The notes below the pieces were generated by a model. The model was not told where the DNA came from, did no database searches, and saw only the letters and a list, made by a program, of their open reading frames with translations. Both the position numbers and the translations under genes were made by a program. 56,737 nucleotides of DNA. Origin: an uncultured Treponema sp. GTDB taxonomy: Bacteria > Spirochaetota > Spirochaetia > Treponematales > Treponemataceae. This document shows positions 44,661 to 53,390 of the stretch, one piece after another (position 1 is the first letter of the stretch; the number at the start of each line of letters is the position of its first letter). The stretch is taken from positions 1 to 56,737 of the forward strand of contig CAMVHR010000017.1 of assembly GCA_947167345.1 (NCBI GenBank), given 5' to 3'.

Positions 44661-46640
44661 ACAAACGACCAGAAAAATGAAAATTCATCATCAACGACTC
44701 CTTTTGAAGCATCTACACAGGTACTCACCCCCCGTGAGATATTGCATCAAACCGCCCTTAAAGCCCCCTCTCAAAGCGGCGTCTATATGTGGCGCAATGC
44801 AGAAGGAACTATAATATATGTCGGCAAGGCAAAAAGCCTGAAAAACCGTCTTTCCTCCTATTTTAGCGGAAATAAAGACATTAAGACAAGGCTTCTGATA
44901 AGCCATGCCCGCAGCATAGAGTACATAACTACAAACAATGAATATGAAGCCTTTTTATTAGAAAACAATCTTATAAAAAAGCATACACCAAAGTACAACA
45001 TAAACCTGAAAGACGGAAAATCGTATCCCGTCCTCCGCATTACCCGCGAAAAATATCCCAGGCTGTTTAAGACAAGAACTGTCATACAGGACGGTTCCTT
45101 GTACTTCGGACCATTCCCAGATGCAGCAGCACTCGATACATTCATAGAAACACTCTATGAAATATATCCGTTACGTCACTGCAAGAAATTTAGGGAAAGG
45201 ACTTCTCCATGCATGTATTATCATATTGGAAGATGTCTTGCTCCATGCTGCAAAAACGTCAAAGAATCCACTTATAATGAATTTATCGATGAAATTTCAT
45301 CGTTACTTGAGGGTAAAGGAGAAGAAACGACAAAAAAGCTTGAAAATAACATGAAAGCAGCAGCAGCAGCCCTTAATTTTGAAAAAGCAGCCCGTCTAAG
45401 AGACGGTTTAAAAGCCCTTTCTGTCCTTCAAAACCAGAATATAGTAGAAGGATTTGATGGAGACGACAGAGATTACATTGCATCATGGCGCGAGGGAGAG
45501 CTTGTAAGCTTTACGGTGCTTAAAATCCGTGAAGGCAAACTACTGGGCAGAGACAACTACAGGACAATTACGCTCAATGAAGATACAGAAATCCTGCCAG
45601 AATTTATGGGTGCATATTATACTGAAAAAGAAAGCATTCCTCCTCACATCTATGTAATGACCAGCGACGGCATGGAACTGATGAAACGCTGGCTAAAAGA
45701 AGCATACAGCACCGACACGGACATAGTACTCGTAAAAGAAGACCTGCCACATGCAAAACTGCATATAGCAGCGGCAAACATGGCACAGGAAAATGCAAGG
45801 GAAGACATTATAAGAAGAGTAAGAGAGCGAGGAGACTTTCCGGCAATGGAAGAACTTAAGAAAGTCCTAAATTTACCTACCCTGCCAGTACGCATAGAAG
45901 GATTTGATATTGCCCATATAGGCGGAAAATTCCCGGTTGCAAGCCTTATCAGCTTTTACAACGGAAATCCTGACAAAAAAAATTACAGGGAGTTCCGTCT
46001 TAAGACAACAAACGGCATTATTGATGATTTTGCTTCAATGAGAGAAGTAACATCCAGACGATATTCACGACTACTCAATGAAAAAAAGCCACTGCCAGAC
46101 TTACTGCTAATAGACGGAGGCATAGGACAGGTAAACGCCGTTCACGGCGTAATTACAGCCCTTGGCATTGACATTCCTATTGCAGGGCTTGCAAAACGAG
46201 ATGAAGAAATATGGCGGCCTTACGCCTCAAAACCAATATGTCTTCCCAAACGAAGCGATGCCCTAAGGCTATTACAGCGTGTACGAGATGAAACACACCG
46301 ATTTGCAACAAGTCGTAATCAGGAGCTGAGGACAAAGGAAAATACAATATCCCCATTCGTAAAATTACCACACATTGGCAAAGAAAGGGATAAGCTGCTT
46401 ATGAAAAAATATGGAACCCTGAAAGCCCTTGCAGAAGCACAGGAAGCAGATGTTGCACAGCTTTTGCACGTGCGTTCCGACGCAGCAACAGACATCCTTA
46501 TGGCAGCAAAAGTTCTGCTGCAAAAACAGAATAAAACAAAGCAGATGCAGACGATGGCACTAGATTTGCCTGGTACGACGAAAGAAAAAGCCATGCAAAG
46601 CAAAAAAAATGCAAATCTTGCAGCCGAAGCACTGGAATAG
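44655..46640 (+). CDS. uvrC: UvrABC excinuclease subunit C
   Basis: 661 residues. Makes both incisions in nucleotide excision repair. The GIY-YIG nuclease domain (about 40-120) has SGVYMWRNAEGTIIYVGKAK and NRLSSYF. A Cys-rich segment (CKKFRERTSPC, GRCLAPC) may hold a [4Fe-4S] cluster. The UVR helix pair for UvrB contact lies near 220-255. The RNase H-like 5' nuclease part has EGFDIAHIGGKFPVASLISF and LLLIDGGIGQVNAV. Tandem helix-hairpin-helix motifs lie near 575-620. About 25 residues precede the domain start; no better in-frame start exists. Confidence 0.97.
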   Translation: MHTNDQKNENSSSTTPFEASTQVLTPREILHQTALKAPSQSGVYMWRNAEGTIIYVGKAKSLKNRLSSYFSGNKDIKTRLLISHARSIEYITTNNEYEAFLLENNLIKKHTPKYNINLKDGKSYPVLRITREKYPRLFKTRTVIQDGSLYFGPFPDAAALDTFIETLYEIYPLRHCKKFRERTSPCMYYHIGRCLAPCCKNVKESTYNEFIDEISSLLEGKGEETTKKLENNMKAAAAALNFEKAARLRDGLKALSVLQNQNIVEGFDGDDRDYIASWREGELVSFTVLKIREGKLLGRDNYRTITLNEDTEILPEFMGAYYTEKESIPPHIYVMTSDGMELMKRWLKEAYSTDTDIVLVKEDLPHAKLHIAAANMAQENAREDIIRRVRERGDFPAMEELKKVLNLPTLPVRIEGFDIAHIGGKFPVASLISFYNGNPDKKNYREFRLKTTNGIIDDFASMREVTSRRYSRLLNEKKPLPDLLLIDGGIGQVNAVHGVITALGIDIPIAGLAKRDEEIWRPYASKPICLPKRSDALRLLQRVRDETHRFATSRNQELRTKENTISPFVKLPHIGKERDKLLMKKYGTLKALAEAQEADVAQLLHVRSDAATDILMAAKVLLQKQNKTKQMQTMALDLPGTTKEKAMQSKKNANLAAEALE

Positions 46641-46678
46641 AAAGACCTTTGAACATTGTAGACCTGCAGTAAAAAGAA

Positions 46679-46687
46679 TGTTACAAT
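46679..46687 (+). promoter_or_regulatory. Extended -10 promoter for the membrane protein gene (leaderless)
   Basis: TG-T-TACAAT, an extended -10 (TACAAT 46682-46687), with a poorly spaced TTGTAG 20 nt upstream. The ATG at 46694 is 6 nt beyond the -10. Confidence 0.5.
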
Positions 46688-46693
46688 GCAGAT

Positions 46694-47659
46694 ATGTTTG
46701 GTCGTTTTATGACATGGTTAAAAAAAGCACTTCTTACGGCAGGAAAAACGCTTGCAGCAGCAGGGCTTTTTACAGGCATGATAATAACAATATGCATTTC
46801 CATAGAATTTCTTGCATACAGACATTCTGTTGCAGGCATTATAATATCTTCAGTAACATGCAGCCTGATTACAATTCCGCTTACACTCATAATAACAAAA
46901 CTCTTTCGGGATTTTGAAACAGATGGATCAAAAACATCGTTACAGACAGAACAGGAACTAAACTCATTAAAGAAAGAAAAAAACGATTACAAGCGAAAGA
47001 TAATGCTTTTGGAAAACCTTTCCTTCAACATGGTGACATATCAGGATGTACTTAAAATGTGTTTCCGTGACTACAGGCAGGAAGGCATAATAAAGCAAAG
47101 GGAACAGTTTAACGAAGAAGACTATTCAAATCCCATAAAAAAATTCTTAGAAATGCCATCCAAAAATTATGATGAAGTGCTATCAATCATAGACTGGCTT
47201 GTAACATACCAGAGGGGCGTAGACCTTAAGAACATAAAAATTGCAAAACTAAACGAAGATACCGTCATCATTTCAGGCATTACCCCGGAATTTACCACAC
47301 AGCCGCATTTTGAATACAAAGATTTCTGTACTGAGATACGCCATGTAAAACTTGATAAAAATGGAGAAGCAAGGCAAATAACTGTTGAAAGCGGCGAAAA
47401 GGCACACACCATATTAAATAAAAAGACAGATGAATACAAAAGGATTCTTGAGGAATCTTTTTCTAAGGGCGGAAGACCTGATGAAGATGCCCTTGAAATA
47501 AAAACACGCGCACAAGACTTCATAAGGATTATCCTGCAGCCAATCTATAAAAACGTTGAGTTTGAAGAAAATGCAGTTTCGTCAACAGCAATGCCTTTCC
47601 TAGACTTTCTTACGGCAGAAACAAATTCTTACAAGAAGCTACTCGCACAGGAACAGTAA
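46694..47659 (+). CDS. Inner-membrane protein of unknown function
   Basis: 321 residues. Two transmembrane segments (about 13-40 and 46-68) are followed by a short coiled coil (about 80-105) and a soluble cytoplasmic domain (about 110-321) with MVTYQDVLKMCFRDYRQEG, NEDTVIISGITPEF and AQDFIRIILQPIYKNVEF. The soluble domain is vaguely like DUF4230-type proteins, but the match is not firm enough to name. The gene has its own extended -10 promoter and probably a leaderless mRNA. It ends 9 nt from the convergent DUF2971 gene. Confidence 0.6.
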   Translation: MFGRFMTWLKKALLTAGKTLAAAGLFTGMIITICISIEFLAYRHSVAGIIISSVTCSLITIPLTLIITKLFRDFETDGSKTSLQTEQELNSLKKEKNDYKRKIMLLENLSFNMVTYQDVLKMCFRDYRQEGIIKQREQFNEEDYSNPIKKFLEMPSKNYDEVLSIIDWLVTYQRGVDLKNIKIAKLNEDTVIISGITPEFTTQPHFEYKDFCTEIRHVKLDKNGEARQITVESGEKAHTILNKKTDEYKRILEESFSKGGRPDEDALEIKTRAQDFIRIILQPIYKNVEFEENAVSSTAMPFLDFLTAETNSYKKLLAQEQ

Positions 47660-47668
47660 ACTCAAGTC

Positions 47669-48472
47669 CTAAAACCTTCTGAGAGGGCACTCAGATACTT
47701 TTATTTTTGCACACAATTCATCCAACCCGGATGAAGTAAAATAGTCGGCAAGGACAGTTTTTGTAACTCGCGCCTGAGGTCCTATGCAAATTTCGTTAAA
47801 TAAATCTGTATAATTGATGTGCAGGCTTTTGCAAACATCCCTAAGCCGCAAGATGTAATATTTCTTTATGTTTGTTTCCTCTACAAAAAAATGAGGTTCC
47901 CCAAGATATTCATTCACATTATATGGAAGTGAAACAAGGCGATATTCCTTTTCGCTTATGAACGAAGGATGCTTGAAAAGTGGAGAGCTGGAAATCAAAG
48001 TATTGAAAATTTCAGGGATTCTTGAGTCTTCATCGTCACCAGAAGAAATTGCAAAGGCCAAATCTTTTACAATTTCCAAGTCATCTATGTTTCTAGAATA
48101 ATTGACACGGCACAATGGAGCATGACCGGCATCACCTATTTTTTCAAGAAGTTCCTTATCAAATGCAATGCAGACACCCATGCCATTTTTTCCATATCGT
48201 GCCCATTGGGCAGCATCATCGGCATACTCACTGAAACAGCTGGCATAGCTTGACATGGTGTCAAAGTCTTTCAAGTTGTCGGCAAAGAGTTTTTCCATTT
48301 TCCCATACAGGGATGGCTCTAAGTGATTTTTTACGGCACATTTCAACTCTTTTATAAAATACAGCATTTCCTGACTGTCATTCATGCGCCGAAGGTTCCA
48401 TAGCCAAATTTCGCCATTCATAATAATTCCACGCATGGCATTAAAATCTGTATAGTGATAGAGATTTTCCAT
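47669..48472 (-). CDS. DUF2971-family protein
   Basis: 267 residues. The opening LYHYTDFNAMRGIIMNGEIW followed by LWNLRRMNDSQEM is the hallmark of DUF2971 proteins, and CFSEYADDAAQWARYGKNG (about 80-98) is the second conserved block. The Tyr/His and Arg pattern is reminiscent of ADP-ribosyltransferase-like folds, and some members sit in defence islands, but there are no defence genes here and the function is unknown. Last gene of the six-gene operon; it starts 1 nt after the deacylase stop, with AGGAG rather far (12 nt) upstream. Confidence 0.75.
   Translation of the reverse strand: MENLYHYTDFNAMRGIIMNGEIWLWNLRRMNDSQEMLYFIKELKCAVKNHLEPSLYGKMEKLFADNLKDFDTMSSYASCFSEYADDAAQWARYGKNGMGVCIAFDKELLEKIGDAGHAPLCRVNYSRNIDDLEIVKDLAFAISSGDDEDSRIPEIFNTLISSSPLFKHPSFISEKEYRLVSLPYNVNEYLGEPHFFVEETNIKKYYILRLRDVCKSLHINYTDLFNEICIGPQARVTKTVLADYFTSSGLDELCAKIKVSECPLRRF
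47678..47710 (+). terminator. Probable terminator for the membrane protein gene
   Basis: TCTGAG/CTCAGA hairpin (47678-47683 with 47690-47695) followed by a T-rich tract, located inside the end of the convergent DUF2971 gene. Confidence 0.4.
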
Positions 48473-48473
48473 T

Positions 48474-48983
48474 TTAATAAAACACTCCTGTCATCCATGA
48501 ATGATTAAAATGCTCAACAAAGCGAGTCAAATCATAAAAGCTTATACTTATAGAAGCAGTATTCCTTAGTGGATGAATCACAACATTCTGACCTTCAAAA
48601 GCCTTATCAAACAAAACCTTTACTTTTTTCTCAGTATCAAACATCAAACATAAAGGCGTAACAGAACCTGGTGTAATATTGAGAAAAGTATTTAGTTCAT
48701 CTGGACTGCAGAAACTTAATCTTCCAAAACCTAAAATACCAGCAATCTTTTTCAAGTCAGCCTTCTGGTGTTTATACATGCTTACAAGGGCGTAATTATT
48801 ATCCTTGTCTTTTAGAAAAAGATTTTTTACACCTATTCCAGAAAGAGTAATGACAACATCAAGACCATCCTTTTCACAAAAAATTGCCTTGTGTTCCTGC
48901 TTTTCGTATGAAATATTCAAATCAGAAAGAACTTTAAAAATATCATCAGCTTCCATAGATATATTACTAAACCTTATACCCAT
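48474..48983 (-). CDS. YbaK/ProX-type aminoacyl-tRNA deacylase
   Basis: 169 residues. A trans-acting editing domain that hydrolyses mischarged tRNA, most like the Ala-tRNA-Pro deacylase (ProXp/PrdX) group: KNLFLKDKDNNYALVS, LGFGRLSFCSPDELN, TPGSVTPLCLMFDTE, VVIHPLRNTASISI. The conserved Lys is in the KNLFLKD block. The start at 48983 overlaps the LysR stop by 17 nt; an alternative ATG at 48956 would avoid the overlap, and neither has a clear Shine-Dalgarno. The amino acid edited cannot be fixed from sequence. Confidence 0.82.
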   Translation of the reverse strand: MGIRFSNISMEADDIFKVLSDLNISYEKQEHKAIFCEKDGLDVVITLSGIGVKNLFLKDKDNNYALVSMYKHQKADLKKIAGILGFGRLSFCSPDELNTFLNITPGSVTPLCLMFDTEKKVKVLFDKAFEGQNVVIHPLRNTASISISFYDLTRFVEHFNHSWMTGVFY

Positions 48984-49893
48984 CCAGATATTCTTTTACT
49001 TCTTTTATGTAGCATTCACCAATTTTGTTCAGCATAAAATTCTTTTTTGTAATATAACCAATTTCCATCACACGGTTTACGGCATCACCAGTTTCCTTGA
49101 ACGGCACAACTATATAATCATCACCATTCAATTCTTCACTTATGACACCGCAGCAAAGAGTATACCCATTCAAGCCTCGCATCAAATTCAACATCGTAGC
49201 CCTGTCACAAGCCTTTATAGTGCGGTTGTACTCCTTATCGCTCAGTATTTCTTCGGCATAGTAATAGGAACTGTCGCTTCCCTGCTCAAAAGAAAGACAT
49301 GGAAAATTCTGCAAATCATCAAGCGAAATTTCTTTTTTATCAGCAAGAGGATGTTCTTTCCAAATGTACACATAAGCCTTGCAATCTTTCAGGTGATGAA
49401 ATTCCAAGTTCTTCATTTTAAGGTTCTGACAGATTATCTTTCTGTTAAAATCGCTTAAATATAAAATGCCTATCTCACTTTTTAAATTAGCAACATCTTC
49501 TATTACATCCTTTGTCTTTGTCTCGCGTATGGCAAATTCATATTCATCAATGTTAAATTTCTTTACCATTTCAACAAAGCTTTTTACAGCAAAAGAATAA
49601 TGCTGGGCACTAACACCAAACTTCTTTTTTAATGTTCCGTTTTCTCCATAGCGCTCCAAAAGAGACTGATAATTAAAGAACAACTCTCGTGCACCGGCAA
49701 CAAATTCAACACCATCGTTTGTAAGAGATACACCTCTGCCATTTCTGTTGAATATCTGAATGCCAAGCTCATCTTCCAGTTCATGAACAGAAACCGTCAG
49801 TGACGGCTGCGAAACAAAAAGTTGTTCAGCAGCCTTATTAAACGAGCCTGTATCTGCAATTCCTATTACATATTTTATTTGCTGTATTGTCAT
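48967..49893 (-). CDS. LysR-family regulator, paralogue of the one at 7796-8719
   Basis: 308 residues from the ATG at 49893, chosen because MTIQQIKYVIG aligns with the start of the 8719 paralogue; a GTG at 49920 would add nine residues overlapping the previous gene. The HTH signature LFVSQPSLTVSVHELEDELG is clear. Much of the effector domain matches the paralogue, including FHHLKDCKAYVYIWKEHPLA and LMRGLNGYTL. It sits fourth in an operon headed by an anion-type transporter, so the transporter's substrate is a candidate effector. Regulated genes are not known. Confidence 0.9.
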   Translation of the reverse strand: MTIQQIKYVIGIADTGSFNKAAEQLFVSQPSLTVSVHELEDELGIQIFNRNGRGVSLTNDGVEFVAGARELFFNYQSLLERYGENGTLKKKFGVSAQHYSFAVKSFVEMVKKFNIDEYEFAIRETKTKDVIEDVANLKSEIGILYLSDFNRKIICQNLKMKNLEFHHLKDCKAYVYIWKEHPLADKKEISLDDLQNFPCLSFEQGSDSSYYYAEEILSDKEYNRTIKACDRATMLNLMRGLNGYTLCCGVISEELNGDDYIVVPFKETGDAVNRVMEIGYITKKNFMLNKIGECYIKEVKEYLDGYKV

Positions 49894-49898
49894 TTGAA

Positions 49899-50741
49899 TT
49901 AAAGTACAACTTTCTGCCACAAAACAGAAACATCATCATCAGCAAAATCTTGCGATTCAACTTTTTGCTTTATCTGCTCAGCATTATAAGACGTTTCAGG
50001 ATACAAAACCACAACCGCATCATCCTTGTCCTGTAAAAAATTATGTTCACCAAAAGAAGTATATCGTGTTGCACCAATGGAAATTAAAACCTGCTTAGGA
50101 AAACCGCAAGACACCAAGTAGGAGTGAATGTTTTCTGCAGGCCCCTCATCCTTTTGAAAATTCAGTTTTTCAATAAGCCATTCTGAAAGTTTTTCATATA
50201 TATAACTGTAATCGCGGACAGCACTGTCTTCACCATAAGGCTCTGCTTTACCGTTGCGCACAAGAAAACTTGCGATTCTGTACGAATCAAGTTTACAACC
50301 ACTTGAAAAATTATCAAGCAGTATCGGATGGCTTGAAAAGCCTTTACTGCATGCCCCCCAGTTTTTCTTTTCACTAATTTTTCTTGCACCATCCTTTCGT
50401 ATGGAGCAGTCATTAGAAGCTCCAAAACAGACAGGCTTTAAGACAGTTATAACTCCATCATTCCACGTTACGTCAAAAACAATTGCGCATTCAGGTTCTA
50501 TCTGAAGTTTCTGTTCTCCCTTCGGAAAAACAATAGTATCTGAACTAAAGGGAAATACAGTTAAAAAAGAAGGAACATCTTTTTCAGGATGTGGAATATA
50601 AGTTGGAAAAAGAGCTTTTGGCGCATTAACCTCAGCGGTCTTTATTTGAGTAAAATCCTTTGCTTCACCTGCCTGTTCCAAGTGACCGGTAAAATTACCG
50701 GCAACACCAAAACAGGGAATGGCAGAAAAATCAAGATTCAT
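49899..50741 (-). CDS. DUF5718-like protein, function unknown
   Basis: 280 residues. The N-terminus FGVAGNFTGHLEQAGEAKDF and the block FPTYIPHPEKDVPSFLTVFP match what I recall of the DUF5718 family, which has a fumarylacetoacetate-hydrolase-like flavour: GACSKGFSSHPILLDNFSSG, then YRIASFLVRNGK. There are no membrane segments or signal peptide. No reaction can be assigned. The start overlaps the cytidylate kinase-like stop by 4 nt and the end lies just before the LysR gene, so it is translated within the same operon. Confidence 0.65.
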   Translation of the reverse strand: MNLDFSAIPCFGVAGNFTGHLEQAGEAKDFTQIKTAEVNAPKALFPTYIPHPEKDVPSFLTVFPFSSDTIVFPKGEQKLQIEPECAIVFDVTWNDGVITVLKPVCFGASNDCSIRKDGARKISEKKNWGACSKGFSSHPILLDNFSSGCKLDSYRIASFLVRNGKAEPYGEDSAVRDYSYIYEKLSEWLIEKLNFQKDEGPAENIHSYLVSCGFPKQVLISIGATRYTSFGEHNFLQDKDDAVVVLYPETSYNAEQIKQKVESQDFADDDVSVLWQKVVL

Positions 50742-51340
50742 GATTCACTTCCGGCAGTTCTCATTAGTATATAATTTTCAAGCAAATCAGCAGTTTTTTC
50801 TATTCCCAAAAGACTGCTGTTTACTATTAAATCATAATTATCAGCTTCGCCCCACTTGCCTTTACAGTGGTTATTATGGTAAGTCATACGCTTTATGTCT
50901 TGCTTTTTCATCAAGGCAATTGCTGCGTTTCTTGAAAGCTTATCAGTTTCCATAATGCGTGCAATCTTGTCTTCTTCATCACTAATAATGAATATGGAAA
51001 CAAGCCCGTCTGTACCACGAAGAACATCTTCCGCACATCGACCAACGATTACAAAAGACTTACCGTCTTTTGCCATTTCCCTAAGATAGTTAAATTGAAG
51101 TTCCGCAACATTATCTTCCAATGAAGTAGAATAGCCACGAACAGTTCTATGAAACATTCCTTTAGGCTGCTCATCATATTTTTTAAGTTCAGTGTGATCA
51201 AGATTTTTCTGATCTGCAATGTGATCCAAAAGATTGCTGTCAAAATATGGCAGCTGAAAACGTTCTGCCAGAATTTTAGCAATAACATGCCCAGCACTAC
51301 CAAACTGACGTCCTACAGAAATAATCAACTGTTTTTTCAT
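50738..51340 (-). CDS. Cytidylate kinase-like protein
   Basis: 200 residues of the cytidylate kinase-like (AAA_26) family. The P-loop-type start reads ISVGRQFGSAGHVIAKILAE with PYFDSNLLD after it, and FVIVGRCAEDVLRG, IFIISDEEDKIARI and YDLIVNSSLLGIEK further on. True Cmk has a canonical GxxxxGK[ST]; here the loop is GRQFGSAGH, the variant usual for this subfamily, which is of unproven substrate. GGGAG lies seven bases before the ATG. It follows the transporter gene by 18 nt. Confidence 0.8.
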   Translation of the reverse strand: MKKQLIISVGRQFGSAGHVIAKILAERFQLPYFDSNLLDHIADQKNLDHTELKKYDEQPKGMFHRTVRGYSTSLEDNVAELQFNYLREMAKDGKSFVIVGRCAEDVLRGTDGLVSIFIISDEEDKIARIMETDKLSRNAAIALMKKQDIKRMTYHNNHCKGKWGEADNYDLIVNSSLLGIEKTADLLENYILMRTAGSES

Positions 51341-51358
51341 TACTCAACTCCCTTATTT

Positions 51359-52708
51359 CTAGAGATACCTTGCATAAATAGTCAGCATTGAGATCAGCAT
51401 AACTATAACAGTAGCAGGAACAGCATATTTGCAGTACTTGCCCCAACCTATCATGTAACCGTTTCGCGCAGCAACCGAGATGCCGACAACATTTGCAGAC
51501 GCGCCTATCGGAGTTGCACTTCCGCCAACATCAGTACCCATCGCAAGAGTCCAAGACAAGACTGAAAGGTCTACTCCCTGTGAAACAGAAAGAGTCTTTA
51601 TGACCGGTATCATCGTTGCGGCAAACGGAATATTGTCAACAAATGCACTCGCAATGGCTGAAACCCAAAGAATGATTGCAATCATGATTTTTACATTGCC
51701 GTCACTAAGTTTTGCAATGAACGAAGCAATGACAGTAAGAATTCCAGTCTGCTCCAGACCGCCAACAACAACAAACAATCCTATAAAAAACAGGATTGTC
51801 TTGTAGTCAACTTTTTTCAAAAGCTCCATTGCACTTTTTCCGGCAGCAACGAGTGTAATAATGCCGATTCCAAGACCAATCGTTGCAACAGTAAGCCCAG
51901 TCTGAGCATGAGTTATGAGCAGAGCAATTGCAAGGGCAAAAATAACGGAACTAATTATAAAGTCCTTTTTATTTTCTATTGCGCTCGACGGCTGCGGGTA
52001 AGATGTATTTGCATCATCAAGTTTCTGAACAAGCTGCTTGTGAAAACAGAGATAGAAAAATACAATGATAAATGCAAGGGAAAGGACACCAATAAGTCCT
52101 GTATTGCATACAAAGTTGGAGAATGTATAACCTAAAGATGTTCCAATAATAATGTTAGGAGGGTCACCGCACATTGTTGCAGAACCGCCGAGATTTGCAC
52201 AGAAAATCTCAGACAGAATTACCGGCACAGGATTAAACTTTAGCAACGAAGAAAGTTCTACAGTAACAGCAGCAAGAAACAGAATGACTGTTATGCTGTC
52301 AATGAACATGGCAAGAACAAATGACATGAGCATGAATGTTACAAAGATTGGAACAGCCTTGTATTTTACAAGCTTGGCAATAAGAAGGCAAAGCCAGCGG
52401 AAGAAACCGGACTTGCCCATTCCTTCAACCATTACCATCATGCCGGCAATGAATAAAATTGTTGCCCAGTTTATGCCGGCAGAAGAAGATTCTCCTTCAT
52501 GTCCTGCATACCAAAAAGAAAGCTTGACAAAATCACCAAGTGCAAGCGTTTCCCATATAGCCGAAAAATTATGCATGCACAGTCCGAATACAAGGGCAAG
52601 CATAAGAAATCCGCATACCAATGATACAAGGTGCCGTTCTATTTTTTCAGAAACTATGACACCAAACATGATAACAAAAATTATCAATGCTACGATTGAA
52701 GCTAACAT
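51359..52708 (-). CDS. ArsB/NhaD/CitM-type ion transporter
   Basis: 449 residues with about 11 transmembrane segments in two repeats. Conserved re-entrant signatures are readable: GGSATMCGDPPNIIIGTSLG near the middle and DVGGSATPIGASANVVG near the end. These mark the ion transporter superfamily that includes ArsB, NhaD and citrate/dicarboxylate carriers. Substrate undetermined: arsenite, Na+/H+ and organic or inorganic anions are all possible. It heads a six-gene operon. TATTAT ends 7 nt before the ATG with no good Shine-Dalgarno, so the mRNA is probably leaderless. Confidence 0.85.
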   Translation of the reverse strand: MLASIVALIIFVIMFGVIVSEKIERHLVSLVCGFLMLALVFGLCMHNFSAIWETLALGDFVKLSFWYAGHEGESSSAGINWATILFIAGMMVMVEGMGKSGFFRWLCLLIAKLVKYKAVPIFVTFMLMSFVLAMFIDSITVILFLAAVTVELSSLLKFNPVPVILSEIFCANLGGSATMCGDPPNIIIGTSLGYTFSNFVCNTGLIGVLSLAFIIVFFYLCFHKQLVQKLDDANTSYPQPSSAIENKKDFIISSVIFALAIALLITHAQTGLTVATIGLGIGIITLVAAGKSAMELLKKVDYKTILFFIGLFVVVGGLEQTGILTVIASFIAKLSDGNVKIMIAIILWVSAIASAFVDNIPFAATMIPVIKTLSVSQGVDLSVLSWTLAMGTDVGGSATPIGASANVVGISVAARNGYMIGWGKYCKYAVPATVIVMLISMLTIYARYL

Positions 52709-52715
52709 GAGCCTA

Positions 52716-52744
52716 ATAATATCACAACAGGCAATCAGCTACAA
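52716..52744 (-). promoter_or_regulatory. Promoter for the transporter operon (leaderless)
   Basis: Minus strand TTGTAG (52744-52739), a 17-nt spacer and TATTAT (52721-52716), 7 nt from the ATG at 52708. A GTTATA element, like those before the nitrogenase-like operon, lies at 52749-52754. Confidence 0.55.
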
Positions 52745-52781
52745 GCAAGTTATAAAAAAAACATATAAAAAGCAAATTACC

Positions 52782-52811
52782 TTGACCTAATGCTTTAATG
52801 AAGTATATAGT
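52782..52811 (+). promoter_or_regulatory. Promoter for mntP (very short leader)
   Basis: TTGACC (52782-52787), an 18-nt spacer and TATAGT (52806-52811), with 9 nt to the ATG at 52821. There is no space for a yybP-ykoY manganese riboswitch. Confidence 0.6.
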
Positions 52812-52820
52812 ACAAAAATC

Positions 52821-53390
52821 ATGTCATTTATTGATTTACTGATACTTGCCGTAGGACTGTCAATGGATGCCTTTGCAGTAAGCATTTGCAAAGGGCTTGC
52901 TGCAAAAAAAGTCGGAATTTCCCAAATGTGTTGCGCAGGTCTGTGGTTCGGCGGCTTTCAGGCTCTAATGCCATTCTTAGGATGGTTTCTTGGCTCACAA
53001 TTCAAGTCGTTTATAGAAGATTTTGACCATTGGATTGCATTCATTCTGCTTGCGGCAATAGGAATAAACATGATCAGGGAAGCTCTTTCTGCAAAAGAAG
53101 AAGATGAGGTAAGTGCATCTTTCGGCGTAAAAACAATGTTCATCATGGCTATAGCGACAAGCATAGATGCACTTGCAGTAGGCATTACATTCGGACTTTT
53201 TCTTAATTCCTTATCAAAAATAATTGCATCATGTCTTTTTATCTGCTCTGTAACATTCGGATTTTCTGCAGCAGGAGTAAAAATCGGAAGTGTGTTCGGT
53301 GCAGCTTATGAAAAAAAGGCAGAAACTGTCGGTGGAATCATACTTATAGCACTTGGAATAAAAATTTTAGTTGAGCATTTATTTTTCTAA
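52821..53390 (+). CDS. mntP: Manganese efflux pump
   Basis: 189 residues with six transmembrane segments. The two Asp-containing repeat signatures of MntP are present: GLSMDAFAVSICKGLA (about 13-28) and ATSIDALAVGITFG (about 112-125). Exports Mn(II) from the cytoplasm. The gene has its own promoter, diverges from the transporter operon, and ends overlapping the stop of the convergent gene at 53387 by 4 nt. No Shine-Dalgarno. Confidence 0.93.
   Translation: MSFIDLLILAVGLSMDAFAVSICKGLAAKKVGISQMCCAGLWFGGFQALMPFLGWFLGSQFKSFIEDFDHWIAFILLAAIGINMIREALSAKEEDEVSASFGVKTMFIMAIATSIDALAVGITFGLFLNSLSKIIASCLFICSVTFGFSAAGVKIGSVFGAAYEKKAETVGGIILIALGIKILVEHLFF

Noticed and set aside
52712-52820. Manganese (yybP-ykoY) riboswitch before mntP
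   Set aside because: The -10 box ends 9 nt before the ATG, so no structured leader can be transcribed.
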